A DNA stretch of 64,000 nucleotides from Diphasiastrum complanatum. Taxonomy: Eukaryota; Streptophyta; Lycopodiopsida; Lycopodiales; Lycopodiaceae. The stretch is from positions 26,000,122-26,064,121 of the forward strand of contig CM055092.1 in NCBI GenBank assembly GCA_029204225.1, in the 5' to 3' direction. Under the pieces are notes generated by a model. That model ran no database searches, had not been told where the DNA came from, and saw only the letters and a list, made by a program, of their open reading frames with translations. The translations under genes and the position numbers were made by a program. Below are positions 23,487-34,989 of this stretch, one piece after another (positions within the stretch are counted from its first letter, which is position 1; each line of letters begins with the position of its first letter).

Positions 23487-24703
23487 TTAGCTACGCCAAT
23501 TTTTCAGTTTGCAGCATGGTTGTTGGATGGTTAGCTTGCATTAGGCATCTTGTCATTGCATGAATAGTGTTAGATCTGCATTTAGGGTTAGTTTGGGATT
23601 GATTTTGCTTGATTTGAGTGAATTTGCTTGTTTGAAATCTAATTTGATTGTAGAACAGAAAAATCTATTCAAATTACCAATCTTAAGATCCATTTGGATC
23701 TGAGATATCAGAAAAAACAACAAAAATCGGTCAAATCTACTAGATTCTGGTAAAAAAGAAGCAAAAATCGTCATAAGAGCTGATACTTTTTGCCCTCTTC
23801 CAGGAAACCTTCGCCGAGTTGTAGACACCTTTGGTTTTGATCACAAAACCTTCAGTTTGAAGGGCGAAGATTGATTCCCAGCAGATTTCTAGAAACATCA
23901 GAAAAACCGTCGAAAAACACCAAAAAATACAGAAAAAGAACCTTCGCCCGATTCACTGTGCATAGGTGTGATTCGGATCTATCTACTACCAGGTCGACAA
24001 AGAATAATACAAAAAATAGAAGGGTTTCCAGAGGATCAGTTGTCATATTGCCAAAGTTTTGCCAAAAAGTCACTTTTTTGCAAAAATACCAGTATTACTC
24101 TTGATCCTTTGCCAAAACCGTCGTCGAGATTCCAGAACATTGTATTTAAAGTAAAATACTATTTTTGAATTTGACGAAGATTCTTCTTGTCCAGATCATA
24201 AAAAAGTCTGATTTTTACCCTCATCAAACTACAAAAATTGTATTTTCTTGTGTCAGAAAACTTCGTCCAGTTTTCTATAGTTTTATTTGGGTCAAATCTT
24301 GCATCTAAGAGGTCAGCAAAGGTTATTACCTGAGAAATTGTCAAAAAAGTTAATCAGAGAGTTTTTTTTTTCAAAATAGCATTGTTGAACCTTCGTCGAG
24401 CCAACTTTCGCCTAGGGAACCTTTGCCAGTACTATTTTTAGGTTTTGATTTTCTAGATCAAATCTCTGTCAAAATTTGGATCAAATCTGATATATTTATC
24501 ATTTTTGAGAAGTATCGATTGATTGAATTTCGAAATTTTTTTCACGATATAGAAATCGAATTCTTGAAGAGTGGAACAATTCTAGCAGATCTGATCTAAG
24601 ATAGTCTTTTTTGAAAAATCTAGATCTAAGATCTGGTCTAAGATAGTCTTTTTTGAAAAATCTAGATCCAATCTCATTGTCTGCTTGATCTGAATTTATA
24701 AAG
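23487..24703 (+). other. Long leader of gypsy element E
   Basis: About 1.2 kb with no credible frame between PBS and gag. The phrase CCTTCGCC(G) recurs several times (for example near 23807, 23940 and 24410). Long leaders are usual in Tat/Athila-like elements. Confidence 0.6.
24596..24668 (+). repeat. Direct repeat of 31 bp in the E leader
   Basis: CTAAGATAGTCTTTTTTGAA and the following AAATCTAGATC occur at 24596-24626 and again at 24638-24668. Confidence 0.85.
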
Positions 24704-27177
24704 ATGGCTGTCCCTGGAGCTGTTCCGGGAGGTGCTCCTCAGGAAGTCAATCCAATTATTGTTAGAAGAGCACTCTGTTTGGATCTACCCAAATATAATG
24801 GATTGACAGATCCAGTTAGATTTCTTCAGATCTATGCTAAACCCTAAATCCCTCAAGATAAACTTAAGCTATTTCCTATGGCCTTAACAGACATAGCACA
24901 AAATTGGTACTATAATCAAGATGAAACCGAGCGTACAGATTGGGAGGTTGTTAAAAGAGCCCTTATCACACGATTCAAACCGCGAAAGTTTATGGAAGAC
25001 CCTTTCCTACTTTTAAGTAGAATTAAAATGGGAAAGCGGGAAATGGTTCAAGATTACATTGAAAGGGTGGAACGTCTTAGATCTGAGTGCGAACCTGAGC
25101 TGATTAACGAAAATGCCATGATTATGTGGTTTTTGTCGGATTTACCTAAACGAATCAGACGTGAGCTGAAACGTCATAATGAGTATGCACTCTTGCAAAA
25201 TGCTATGGACAATGCAATTTGGGAGGAGGATGAAGATTCAGATGGTGAGCCGAATATCAATATGTTCTCTTATACAACAGGGCAGACTACTATGACATCC
25301 ACCATTATTGCATCAACGAATGTCAACGCTACTGCAGAAATGATGCTCAATGAATTCGAGAAACTTGAGAAGAACTAGTAGAAATAGATGAAAAATTTGC
25401 AATCGCCATTTGATGAGAAGATTAAAGCATTGGAAGATTTCCATGAAAAAGCGAACAAGGAACCTGAGAAGTTTGCAAAGACTTTTTCTACCAGGAAAAA
25501 TGTTTGGTGTTCTATTTGTATAGAAAATCACATAGTAAATGAGTGTCCTCAATTGAAAAAACGAATGGAAATCAGTATATGCCATTTGCGTAATTCGCCT
25601 GATCATGAGACTGCTTTTTGCAACTTCAATCCTCGGATAATTCAGAAATGGTATGCCCATATGGGATATCGAGAACCATAGTATGGAGGAAATCCAGTAG
25701 CTAGACCTCGACAATCTGCTCTTGGATACCCGGAACGTTTAGCCTTACCTGCCCCACCAAAGCACTCCACTCCTCCTACCAATTTGATGGAACCAGAACT
25801 ATACATAAGTGCCGAGCAATGGAACTATGGTACTGATCAAGAAGGTGGATCTTTAGAACAATATGCTATTTATGCTGCCGCGCAACAACAAGCCTCTAGA
25901 AACTGGACCAGAGCACCGCTTGGATGCTTTGCATGTGGAGAAAATCATAGAGTTGCAGAATGTCCAAATAAAAGAAAATTTGTACCATTTTGTTGTGACT
26001 ATGGTTATGGGCATTGCTATAAAGACTGTCAAGCAAGACCGAAGCCACCGCCAGCTACATCACCTGTTAATTTGATAACAATTAAGCCAAGACCAGTAGC
26101 TTAGAATAAATCAAGCATACCCTTGATGGTGGTCACCAGAGCACAGAAGCAGAAAGAACCAGTAACGGATCCAGTACCTGCTGATTCTATACCATTGAAC
26201 GATATACCAGCAACATCTGGAGTCTATCCAAATCTTCATGCAAAAAAGAAGAAGATATCAGGATATGAGACAATGGATTAAACATCTGCAAGAAGAAGAG
26301 GAACTGGAAGCTGCTAAAGCAATAGCTGAAGTACGTTCTTCACCATTGCAGCCACCAAGAAATTCATGTACATATGTGAATGATCAGTTGCATAATCATG
26401 AAAAACCCTTCAAAATGACTGAACCGAAAGCGCCGCAAACAGAACTGCTCATGAATATTTTGTCTAGCAAGATCAATATTTCATTGGGAGAGTTCCTGAA
26501 GTTGGTGCCAGAAGCAAAAGAAGTCTTATCGCAAAAATTAGCTCAAGTCGTCAAATGTCTACTGAGTCCTATTGGGACATCCATGGTTACGAGTTGCACA
26601 AGTAATTCATAACTGGGGTACTGGGAAAATCACTTTTGAAAATCGTGAACGTGCAGTCAAAGTTGATCCTACAACTTGGACTATCAAAGCAGTGGTTCAA
26701 AAAGAGGATGATGATTCATCAACAACGGATCATACTTGTGACCGTCCAGAGAAAAATATGGGAGTTCATTACAATTCTCAAACGGATACTGTCAACCAAG
26801 TTAAGATTGCACTTGCAGATCGCCACAAAACAACTTTTGCAACAGAATGGGACACCTATGCTTACAAAGTAATGTCGTTTGGACTTTGTAATGCACCAAG
26901 TTTGTTCCAAAGAGTAATGCAATTTGCTTTTAAAGATTATCTACAGAAATTTCTTGAAATTTACTTGGATGACCTAGGAGTCCATAGTACAGATGCAAAC
27001 CATCTGGATCGATTGGAGAAAGTATTTGAAAGATGCCGCAGATATCAAATTTTTCTAAATCCAGAAAAATGCCAGATATGGGTTTTCCACGGAATTGTGC
27101 TTGGACATGTGATATCGAGACATGGTACTGCCACAGATTATTCTAAGATCAAGATTATTGTGGAATTTGCAAAATGA
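24704..27177 (+). pseudogene. Ty3/gypsy gag and partial pol of element E, decayed
   Basis: Gag opens at ATG 24704 (MAVPGAVPGG…), has an in-frame TAA at 24845, and continues to 25378 with the gypsy retrotransposon Gag core (NWYYNQDETERTDWEVV). After another stop come Cys/His segments at 25510-25560 (CSICIENHIVNEC) and 25924-26030 (CFACGENHRVAEC, CCDYGYGHCYKDC). A protease-like stretch follows a frameshift near 26570 (GHPWLRVAQVIHNW). From about 26800 the frame joins the middle of RT (HKTTFATEWDTYAYKVMSFG, catalytic YLDD near 26965), so the N-terminal half of RT is deleted. It stops at 27177, where copia H sequence begins. RNase H and integrase are absent. It is non-functional. Confidence 0.85.
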
Positions 27178-27212
27178 AGAGTTTTGGATTATTATCAAAG
27201 CTCTTAGACTTG

Positions 27213-27224
27213 GCTCTGATACCA
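27213..27224 (-). promoter_or_regulatory. Primer-binding site of copia remnant H
   Basis: TGGTATCAGAGC on the minus strand, directly beside an LTR terminus reading …AAATTTCACA. Only about 35 bp of leader lies beyond it before gypsy E sequence. Confidence 0.85.
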
Positions 27225-27937
27225 TGTGAAATTTCAGAGTTATGGACTCAATTTGATCTACAAATGATCAATAAGAGTGATTGGAAGCTTGGAATCTTGA
27301 TCTATATCAAAATTAGCATCCAAATCTAGCTTCTACTTGACAATTTCTATATATCCAAGCAAGAACAACCAAAAATAATGATCCAAAGGCTTCACACGTG
27401 TGACGTATAGCCACTGTACGGCCTGCTAACAACAAATAAGTTTAATTAAAAAATCCTAAGCATTCATCCACAAAGAACTTGCTTAAGAGAGTGAAAACAC
27501 CAAGATTGCTCCCAAATCAATGTTTCTCATCATTAGCCTCCAAATGGATCTCACATGGATGATATACATAATCTTCATAATCTCTCTCTAAGCCATATCC
27601 AACATATGTGAGATAGCTCATAGTGCTCATCCATATCCACTTTGGCTAAGATTCCACTAATTTGCCACATCGTCATTGGTGGCTAGTGTTGACCTTCTAG
27701 ATTCCTACAATCCAGGAGATAACACCTACAATTTAGGAGATCTGACATTTGACTCTAATGAAATATATATACAATGGATCTGAAATTTATGCTTGACATT
27801 TCACACATGGGAGACCACTCCTACCCATGTGATATAGCATTTTCTACCAGTAAAATGGTGCCAAGTGGCATAATACTACTTAGCTAATTTCTGGCCAATT
27901 TAATCACTAGTTTCCAAATTAAATGAGATGTACAACA

Positions 27938-27942
27938 TATAT
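27938..27942. repeat. Left target-site duplication of I (TATAT)
   Basis: It matches 32872-32876 exactly, the expected 5-bp signature of copia integration. Confidence 0.88.
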
Positions 27943-28807
27943 TGTTAAAAATTGTAAAGCATATCTATCATATGTTGTTGATGTTTGGGGGGTCCTAACC
28001 ATGTAAATACTTTGTACATATCCAAGGTATGTGAATTGAGCACATATCCTTGTAGAAGAGGACGAGTTTGGATTAGGTAGATCAAATTCCAATGACATGC
28101 ATAAAGTGTAGTTGGTCTAGTATGACATGCAATGATGTTGACAATGTCTAGTTTGACATGCATATAGAAATTCACATGGAATTGGTCAATTATGACCTTG
28201 TAGAAACTCGAGCCACAATAAATGCATTATGTCCTAAGTTTCCATTGTGACATGCAAAGCATGCAAACACTCTAATGGACACATGCATGTAGTTTTGTAC
28301 ATGGCTAGTTGAGAAATTGCCATTTGGAGAAAGTAGGTAGAAGTTAGGTGCAATCTGTGCATGCAAGCAATTAGGTGTCAAGATAATGGTAGTTTGCACT
28401 TGAATAGGTGTAGGATATGCATTGAATGCAATGAGTACCACGAATTTTGGCTCTCCTATATATGTACATATCATTCTCATTCATTTCTAATGAAGAATCA
28501 AGCATTTGTAATGTCATAATGTCAAATTTTGGATCTCATTCAATATTGCTTGTAATTGTCCCCTCTCTCTCTCTCTAACTCAGATTTTGTGTCTTCTTCA
28601 TACATGATCAAGCTTGTGTACTTTCCCTATTTGTGAGGAATTAATGTAGCTTTGATCTGCAGCATTCTAGATTGTGCTCTAGCCATAGGTCTGTTGATAG
28701 ATTGCAGGATTGCTCTACAGGTGATCTATGTGCCACCACAAAGCATGGTGAAGATCATTTACACATTTCTTGTGGTTCACACGTGTGAACTTGCTGGATT
28801 TTTCACA
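27943..28807 (+). repeat. 5' LTR of I
   Basis: 865 bp, TGTTAAAAATTG…TTTTTCACA. It carries the 16-bp perfect palindrome GTTCACACGTGTGAAC at 28775-28790, 17 bp before its end, and a short CT run near 28560. Confidence 0.93.
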
Positions 28808-28820
28808 TGGTATCAGAGCC
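28808..28820 (+). promoter_or_regulatory. Primer-binding site of I
   Basis: TGGTATCAGAGCC, Met-tRNA type, directly after the LTR. Confidence 0.92.
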
Positions 28821-29467
28821 ATACCATGCTTTGAATGCTACTAACATTAGGTGTTTGAAGAATTCTGTGACAATTCAAGCTAGGAAGCTGTTTAGCACTT
28901 TTTTGCTATCTATTCTTGAACAATTTTTGGATGAATGAGATTAGAACTGATATTTTCAGTCCAGAACAGAGTATGTATGGAAATCTGACATTTCACATGT
29001 GTGAAAATCAGAATACTTCATTTGCCTCTATTTCCTTTGTGCTAGGTCCAAAGGTATTGACATTATAGCTTGTTGGAAAGCTAGAAGGACCTTCTTTCCA
29101 TTGCAATTAGTTTCAATTCATTCTGATGATTCTAGTAGGAGTTATAAGCTCTTAAAGAAGGGTAGGGAGAGACCCAAAACCCGAGTGGACACTTTTTGAT
29201 TTGATAACATTGCATGCATGATTAATCATTCACAGTTTTTTGTAATCAATCTGAGAGAGAATTGGATAAGTCAAGATTTTGTTGTCATAGTCACATCATT
29301 TCACACAAAGGGTTGTGTTTGAGTTGAAGTTTGTTTCTAAAGCATGTTTCATTCATTTGAAACTCGTGGTAAAATTTGACATCAGAATTGTAAGTGCTTC
29401 ATCAAAAGATAGAGGCTAGATCCAAATTCAAAGTGATTGATTTTCTGTTGTGAGCAAGGACTCACAT

Positions 29468-29868
29468 AACTGTTGCAAGGTTTTGCATAGGATTTGGTAG
29501 AATACCCAATTGTTTTTGGTTCCTATTGTAAAAGAGAAGCAACACATTCAAATCCATCTTTTGTGTATACCAGTTCAACAAACTTGAGATCTAGACAAAT
29601 TTTGAGTGATGTAACACATTGTTTCATACAATTTGAGTGTATCTGAGTCAATAGTGTTGTGTTTAAGCATTTCACACATGCCAAAAGAAGAAAATACCAA
29701 AATTTGTCTATACTCCAATTCAAGTTGAGAAGTTGATCTTGTTTGTTTTGTTTTGGTGGAATATTTGAGACCTATCAAACTGTTGCAAGACTTTGCATAG
29801 GATTTGGTAGTACACCCAATTGTTTTGGTTCCTATTGTAAAAAAAAAAAGCAACACACTCAATTCTAT
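29468..29868 (+). repeat. About 90-bp direct duplication in the I leader
   Basis: The block beginning TGTTGCAAG…TTTGCATAGGATTTGG and ending GCAACACA occurs at about 29468-29556 and again at 29778-29868, offset 310 bp. The M-family leader has similar surrounding sequence. Confidence 0.85.
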
Positions 29869-29901
29869 GTTGTTGTCCATCTACAAGAAGTCTTCACATA
29901 C

Positions 29902-30927
29902 ATGGCATCTATAGGAGATTTTCTCTTTGAAGCTAGTGAGAGACTAAATACCTCCAACTATTCAGTTTGGAAGGATAGGATAGAGTCTTTGTTGATTCTT
30001 TATGTGTAATGGACATAGTATTGGAAATTGGAGTTGAATATGAAGCTCATGATGAGGCTCAGAGATTCAAGAAGAGAGCAAGAATTGCTCTTCATATCAT
30101 CAAATTGAACATCTCTGATCAGATGTTGAGAGAAACAAGTTCATGTACCTCAGCCAAGTAGACTTGGGAAACTCTTAAGAACTTTTTTGAAGCAAAGATC
30201 ACATCAAGACTTCTTACTCTTAGAAATCGGATCTTTTCTAGTTTCCAAAGAGTTGATGAAAGTGCTTCAAGTTTTGTAATGAGAGTTAAAGATCTTCACA
30301 GAGAGATAGCATGCATAGGAGATACTCTAGAGAACAGTCAACTTGTTCAAGTAGTCCTTAATGGACTTAGAGAAGAATATGCAAATGTTGTGCAAACTTA
30401 TGCTATCAAGGAGGAGCTACCATCTATGGAGGCTCTACATGAAATTCTTATTGCTGAAGAATGTAGGCAAAAGAACAAGCTGTCAAAGATCAACACACTT
30501 TGTGGCAAAGATGCCAAGATCAAGTCGAGAAGGAGGAGCAAGAACAAATTTTCTCAAGCCTTCACCAAGGACAATATTTGATGATGGTTTTGAAGTGGAA
30601 TTCAATGTCAATAATTGTTCTATAAAGAAAGATGATAAGATCCTTGCATGTGGATCTAAATATGGAAGCATTTTCAAGCTAGATGTGCATGAAAATGCAA
30701 GTGCATGTGATGTTGCATTGATGACTTTTGTTTCCAAGAAGGAAGAATGGCATAGGAGGTTGCATGTTTCCAATTTCATATCTATGTCTTCAATGGTCAA
30801 GGAGATCAAGCCAAGAGTGGCTTATTCTATGGCAAAATCACATGTGGATCCATATTTGATGTCTTCAACCAAGACAAAACATCCTATGGAGTTGGAACAT
30901 TCGAATGTTCATCTTTTTTATCAGTAA
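29902..30927 (+). pseudogene. Copia gag and pre-integrase remnant of element I
   Basis: ATG 29902 opens a Gag that begins MASIGDFLFEASERLNTSNY, clearly related to the Gag of families A, M and O. It hits a stop at about 30007 and another near 30160. It continues with a recognisable Gag helix region (30279-30500) and then jumps, without zinc knuckle or protease, to the GAG_pre-integrase region (30580-30900: EEWHRRL, then a degenerate HSDVH-like NSNVH). The join at about 30575 removes the knuckle and the DSG protease site. It cannot be functional. Confidence 0.82.
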
Positions 30928-31013
30928 GCAAGGGAGGTGTTTCTCGCTTTACATCTACTATTGATGGTTCCACAAGTTACATTTGGCTATGTCTTGTATC
31001 TTCAAGTTTAAGG

Positions 31014-31736
31014 GTGCATGTGTATGTTCCATCATGCAAAACTTTATGGAGTTATGGAGCTATTGGAAGGAATGCACTATATGGAGTCTTGTTCAACTAT
31101 GAGGAGGAGTATCCTCAACATGCAAGTCCAAGTAGATCTTCTTTATTGTACAAGGCCGAGTCCTTGAGGACCTTATTTCATGGAAAAGAAAAGATAAGTG
31201 AAGGTGGTATTCATTGTATTCCACTCACCAATGAATATCTTTCTTTTATTGATGATCTATCTTGCTTAGTTGAGATTTGATTATCTCAAAGATCAAGTAA
31301 GACTATTCTAGTTTTGAATGAAGTCTTTAGTTTGGAATTAATTCTTGTCATTGGTGACTTGATTATGTTTCCAAAACATCTAGAAAGAAAGATATTATAT
31401 CATCATTTGTATGCTCTTAAATTGAATAAGATCAAGAATAAGAACAAGCTCAAACATATTGAAGAATATGTTCCTTCATTTGAAGAGGCATCTTGTAAAC
31501 TTCTTATGAGGTTAAGTGAAACATCCATTGAGGACACTTACACTCTCAAGAGAGTATTTAGCCTCAATTTAGTCAAGTTAGAGTATGGTTTCAAGATTAG
31601 ATCTTGTTTGGATAAAGTTCATAGAATTTGGACTAGTATAGCTAGCATGCTTAATCTTGAATATTGCTCATGGTATAATCTTGATCTATATGATCTTTGT
31701 GGTCATGATGAGGCCTGGAAGCCTCAAATTTTTTAA
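31014..31736 (+). pseudogene. Scrambled pol-derived sequence of element I
   Basis: Short frames with weak resemblance to copia pol (for example YVPSFEEASCK near 31470, like the segment before RT in family A). No RT or RNase H catalytic motif is present. I infer a heavily rearranged remnant. 31737-31994 has no frame I can assign. Confidence 0.45.
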
Positions 31737-31994
31737 ATTCTAATGCAGCCCTCTTCATGCAAAGGAACTTTGCAGACCCAGGATCTACATTAAGCATGGA
31801 GGAGGCATATCAACATAGTGGCAAATTGGTGGAAAATTTTTCAAAGGCATTTGGAAAAGATTTCTATCAAAGAGATCTTATCATGGACTTGGTAAGCATG
31901 CTACTATGATGGATTCTTTGTTCATCTTCACTTCAAATGCAAAGCAAAGAATCCACACTCAAAGGATCTTCACCAACATCAGATAGATATATTT

Positions 31995-32004
31995 AAAAGA
32001 GGAG
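31995..32004 (+). promoter_or_regulatory. Polypurine tract of I
   Basis: AAAAGAGGAG directly before the 3' LTR start TGTTAAAAATTG. Confidence 0.85.
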
Positions 32005-32871
32005 TGTTAAAAATTGTAAAACATATCTATCATATGTTGTTGATGTTTGGGGGGTCCTACCCATGTAAATACCTTGTACATATCCAAGGTATGTGAATTG
32101 AGCACATATCCTTGTAGAATAGGACGAGTTTGGGTTAGGTAGATCAAATTCCAATGACATGCATAAAGTCTAGTTGGTCTAGTATGACATGCAATGATGT
32201 TGACAATGTCTAGTTTGACATGCATATAGAAATTCACATGGAATTGGTCAATTATGACCTTATAGAAACTCGAGCCACAATAAATGCATTATTTCCTAAG
32301 TTTCCATTGTGAAATGCAAAGCATGCAAACACTCTAATGGACACGTGCATGTAGTTTTGTACATGGCTAGTTGAGAAATTGCATTTGGAGAAAGTAGGTA
32401 GAAGTTAGGTGCAATCTGTGCATGCAAGCAATTAGGTGTCAAGATAATGGTAGTTTGCACTTGAATAGGTGTAGGATATGAATTGAATGCAAGGAGCACC
32501 ACGAATTTTGGCTCTCCTATATATGTACATATCATTCTCATTCATTTCTAATGAAGAATCAAGCATTTGTAATGTCATAATGTCAAATTTTGGATCTCAT
32601 TCAATATTGCTTGTAATTGCTCCCTCTCTCTCTCTCTAACTCAGATTTTGTGTCTTCTTCATACATGATCAAGCTTGTGTACTTTTCCTATTTGTGAGGA
32701 ATTAATGTAGCTTTCATCTGTAGCATTCTAGATTGTGCTCTAGTCATAAATCTGTTGATAGATTGCAGGATTGCTCTACTGGTGATCTGTGTGCCACCAC
32801 AAAGCATGGTAAAGATCATTTACACATTTCTTGTGGTTCCTCACACGTGTGAACTTGTTGGATTTTTCACA
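32005..32871 (+). repeat. 3' LTR of I
   Basis: 867 bp, ends TTTTTCACA. Near-copy of 27943-28807. CACACGTGTG is at 32842-32851, but the flanks (CCTCACACGTGTGAAC) no longer give the full 16-bp palindrome. Confidence 0.93.
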
Positions 32872-32876
32872 TATAT
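32872..32876. repeat. Right target-site duplication of I (TATAT)
   Basis: Pairs with 27938-27942. Confidence 0.88.
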
Positions 32877-32910
32877 AATCTATCTAAATGGCTTAGGCAT
32901 AGATTTCACA

Positions 32911-34073
32911 TGTGGGAACAGGCTCCACTGTTCACAGATTCCTACCAAGAATCTATGAACACGATTCTTTTTATCTTCTTGATCTCCTTGTCTTTGGAAA
33001 TCGGGTGTTTTTGCCTGTTCCAAGTAATTGACTGGTTTAGTGATATCTTTTTGGATTAAGCCGGTTCAAGTAGAAGGGTTTCTCATCATTTAGAGACATT
33101 TCCCAGCTTGTCAATGGGATGATTAGGATTCATTCACTCTAGATACATGCACACGGATTCACATGCAATTGAAAACCATTCACCAAAAGATCTGCTTTCA
33201 AAACAAGTGAATAACCAAACGATTCTTGCTTCTAATTAGCTCTTAGATATTCAAGAAACAACAATGCACTCATATTAGCCTACTGATCTAAAACAAGAAA
33301 CAAGAAACTAATTATCTATCAACATAATAACAATCCAAAGATCAAGAAACACCCATCTCTTGATTCTTGGATAGCCCAAGAACATAAAAAACTGAGATGT
33401 CAAGAATATGCAAGATCTACACCACAATCTCAATCTGTTTAGTTTACTTGAGTCTTGAAACTACATTAACAAGAACAAGAAAACTATTCCGCTCTAATCC
33501 ACAATGCAAGAATGAAAGGAAACAGGAAATATAATCTATTCTACAACCACAAACAAGAGAAAAAAATGAATGTTCATAAGAGATTCACTCAAGAAAGCTG
33601 CCATGAACAAGGAGCTCCAAGATTGCCAAGAACTCGTGGAGGATCTTCTTTATTCAACGAGAATAAATGACAATACAATTAAAGCTCCCTCACAAGAGAG
33701 GAGGTCTCTTAAATAGACCAAGAGGCTGCCCATGTGGAGCCTAGGTGGCAATTCTACTAATCTACAAATTTCAAGTGGAATTAGCTCTTCTACTAGAGGT
33801 CACCATCAAGAGGTGGCTCACTCTAGTTTATTTAAGAGGGGGGTCCACATTTATTACATTGCCTAGAAATACTACTAGCTCCTACATGGTCATTCATTCT
33901 TTGGGATTCACCATGAGGCTCACATAATGTAGAACTGTATACCTAGCTAGTATTTCTTGACTCTCATCTTCTACCTCTTTTCTTCCTTTTGAGACCTCTT
34001 TGGTTTGAGGTGAGAGGTGCTCTTTATACAGCTTAGTTCGGCATCCTGGGAATTCCTCGGAATCTGCCAACAT
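32911..34073 (-). repeat. Probable LTR of unassigned element J
   Basis: On the minus strand it starts TGTTGGCAGATTCC at 34073, directly after a purine-rich tract (TAGGGGGGGATGA, 34074-34086), which suggests a 3' LTR start. It contains a TATA-like CTATTTAAGAG (about 33708-33718) and a GAATAAAG poly(A)-type signal (about 33655). I find no coding sequence. The left boundary is not resolved and may lie anywhere from 32911 to about 33050. It could be a solo LTR. Confidence 0.5.
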
Positions 34074-34203
34074 CATCCCCCCCTAATCTGTTGCAGGACC
34101 CACTATAGAATGACGTGGTTTTGCTTGGCACTTGGAAAAGCGTAGATCTTCAGTCGCTTCGTAAAGCCAAGTGCTTATTTGCCACAAAATTGTTTCGCAA
34201 AAT
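34074..34203 (-). other. Short spacer between LTR J and the gypsy-type LTR
   Basis: It holds the purine tract before J and otherwise no feature. It may be all that is left of the interior of J. Confidence 0.4.
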
Positions 34204-34974
34204 TGGAGATCTGTAGTGGGTTTCTTTCCTTGCCTAACCTCAAACCACGATCTAGTCAATCTAGCATCAAGAGAAGAAGTTAGTTGTCACACGTAGGTTC
34301 GTTCCCATGAGAGTGATAGTATAGTTCATATTTCAGCATGAATGGAAGATCCACATCTAACTCTAACATCCATTAACCCTAAACATTAACACTACATCCA
34401 TTAACTCTACGATCCATTAACACTATGCATCCACAACAAAGATAGCTTACTCTTTCTCTCTCTCCCTTTCTCTCTCATAAAAAATATAATAACATACAAT
34501 CCCAATAACAATAAGGTCCAACAATGAGCAAAAACCAAAGAAAACATGAGAGATGGAGGAAAAGTGATAGAGAGCAAGGACATTCATCAATCCATTTCTG
34601 AAGAGAACCAATCTGCTTTATTGAAATGAGAAAATGAACATGTGTAGGAACTCGAGTTGGTCTCTTTTTATAGTAGAGAGGAGGACCCTGGCCTCTGAAT
34701 CCTATTGGTCCATTTCTGCCTCCCTAATTATTCAAATTTAAAAAAGAGTGAGAACCATCCATATTGGAGGGAAACCCAACTTTATTCGCTAACTTGACAT
34801 TTAGGCCCTGCGACATTAAAAGTCTCGCAAAAAGGCCTAAAGTCCTTTTATTGACTTTCTAATTAATCAAATAACTATGTGATCATCAGGTTGGACTTAC
34901 ACACGTAGGGTGCCAAATCCCTCTCACTTATTAACTAGGGTTAGGGTTGCCTTGGGATTCGCAAACCCTCCAAC
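34204..34974 (-). repeat. Gypsy-type LTR, second copy, inverted
   Basis: Reverse complement of the LTR at 22508-23467, with the start TGTTGGAGGGT at 34974, the TATA box TATAAAAAG at 34664-34672 and the end near ATCTCCA at 34204. The GA tract is short here. The bases beyond the end (GCGAAACAATTTTG) do not form a PBS, so it is best read as a 3' LTR of a minus-strand element whose interior is 34990-38140. Confidence 0.8.
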
Positions 34975-34989
34975 AGTATCCTCCACCAA

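Larger units (their letters stand above)
27943..32871 (+). mobile_element. Complete non-autonomous copia element I
   Basis: 4929 bp with both LTRs, PBS, PPT and matching 5-bp target duplications TATAT (27938-27942 and 32872-32876). The internal region is only about 3.2 kb and keeps gag and pre-integrase fragments without RT or RNase H, so the element needed proteins from a relative. The two LTRs differ at scattered sites and by 2 bp in length, so it is older than the family A insertions. Confidence 0.93.
27225..32910 (-). repeat. LTR of copia remnant H, split by element I
   Basis: A minus-strand LTR starting at the PBS and broken at 27942 by element I, with sequence resuming at 32877. A possible outer terminus is ATTTCACA ending at 32910, which would give a TGTGAAAT/ATTTCACA inverted repeat and a length of about 750 bp without I; this right boundary is uncertain. 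It shares the block CTTCACACGTGTG…CCACTGTACGGCCTGC (27390-27427) with the family A LTR, so the two LTR families are related. The rest of H is missing. Confidence 0.65.

Noticed and set aside
28190-28480. Antisense frames in the LTRs of I (28190-28480, 32296-32541)
   Set aside because: Different lengths and frames in the two LTRs and no domain; LTR by-products.
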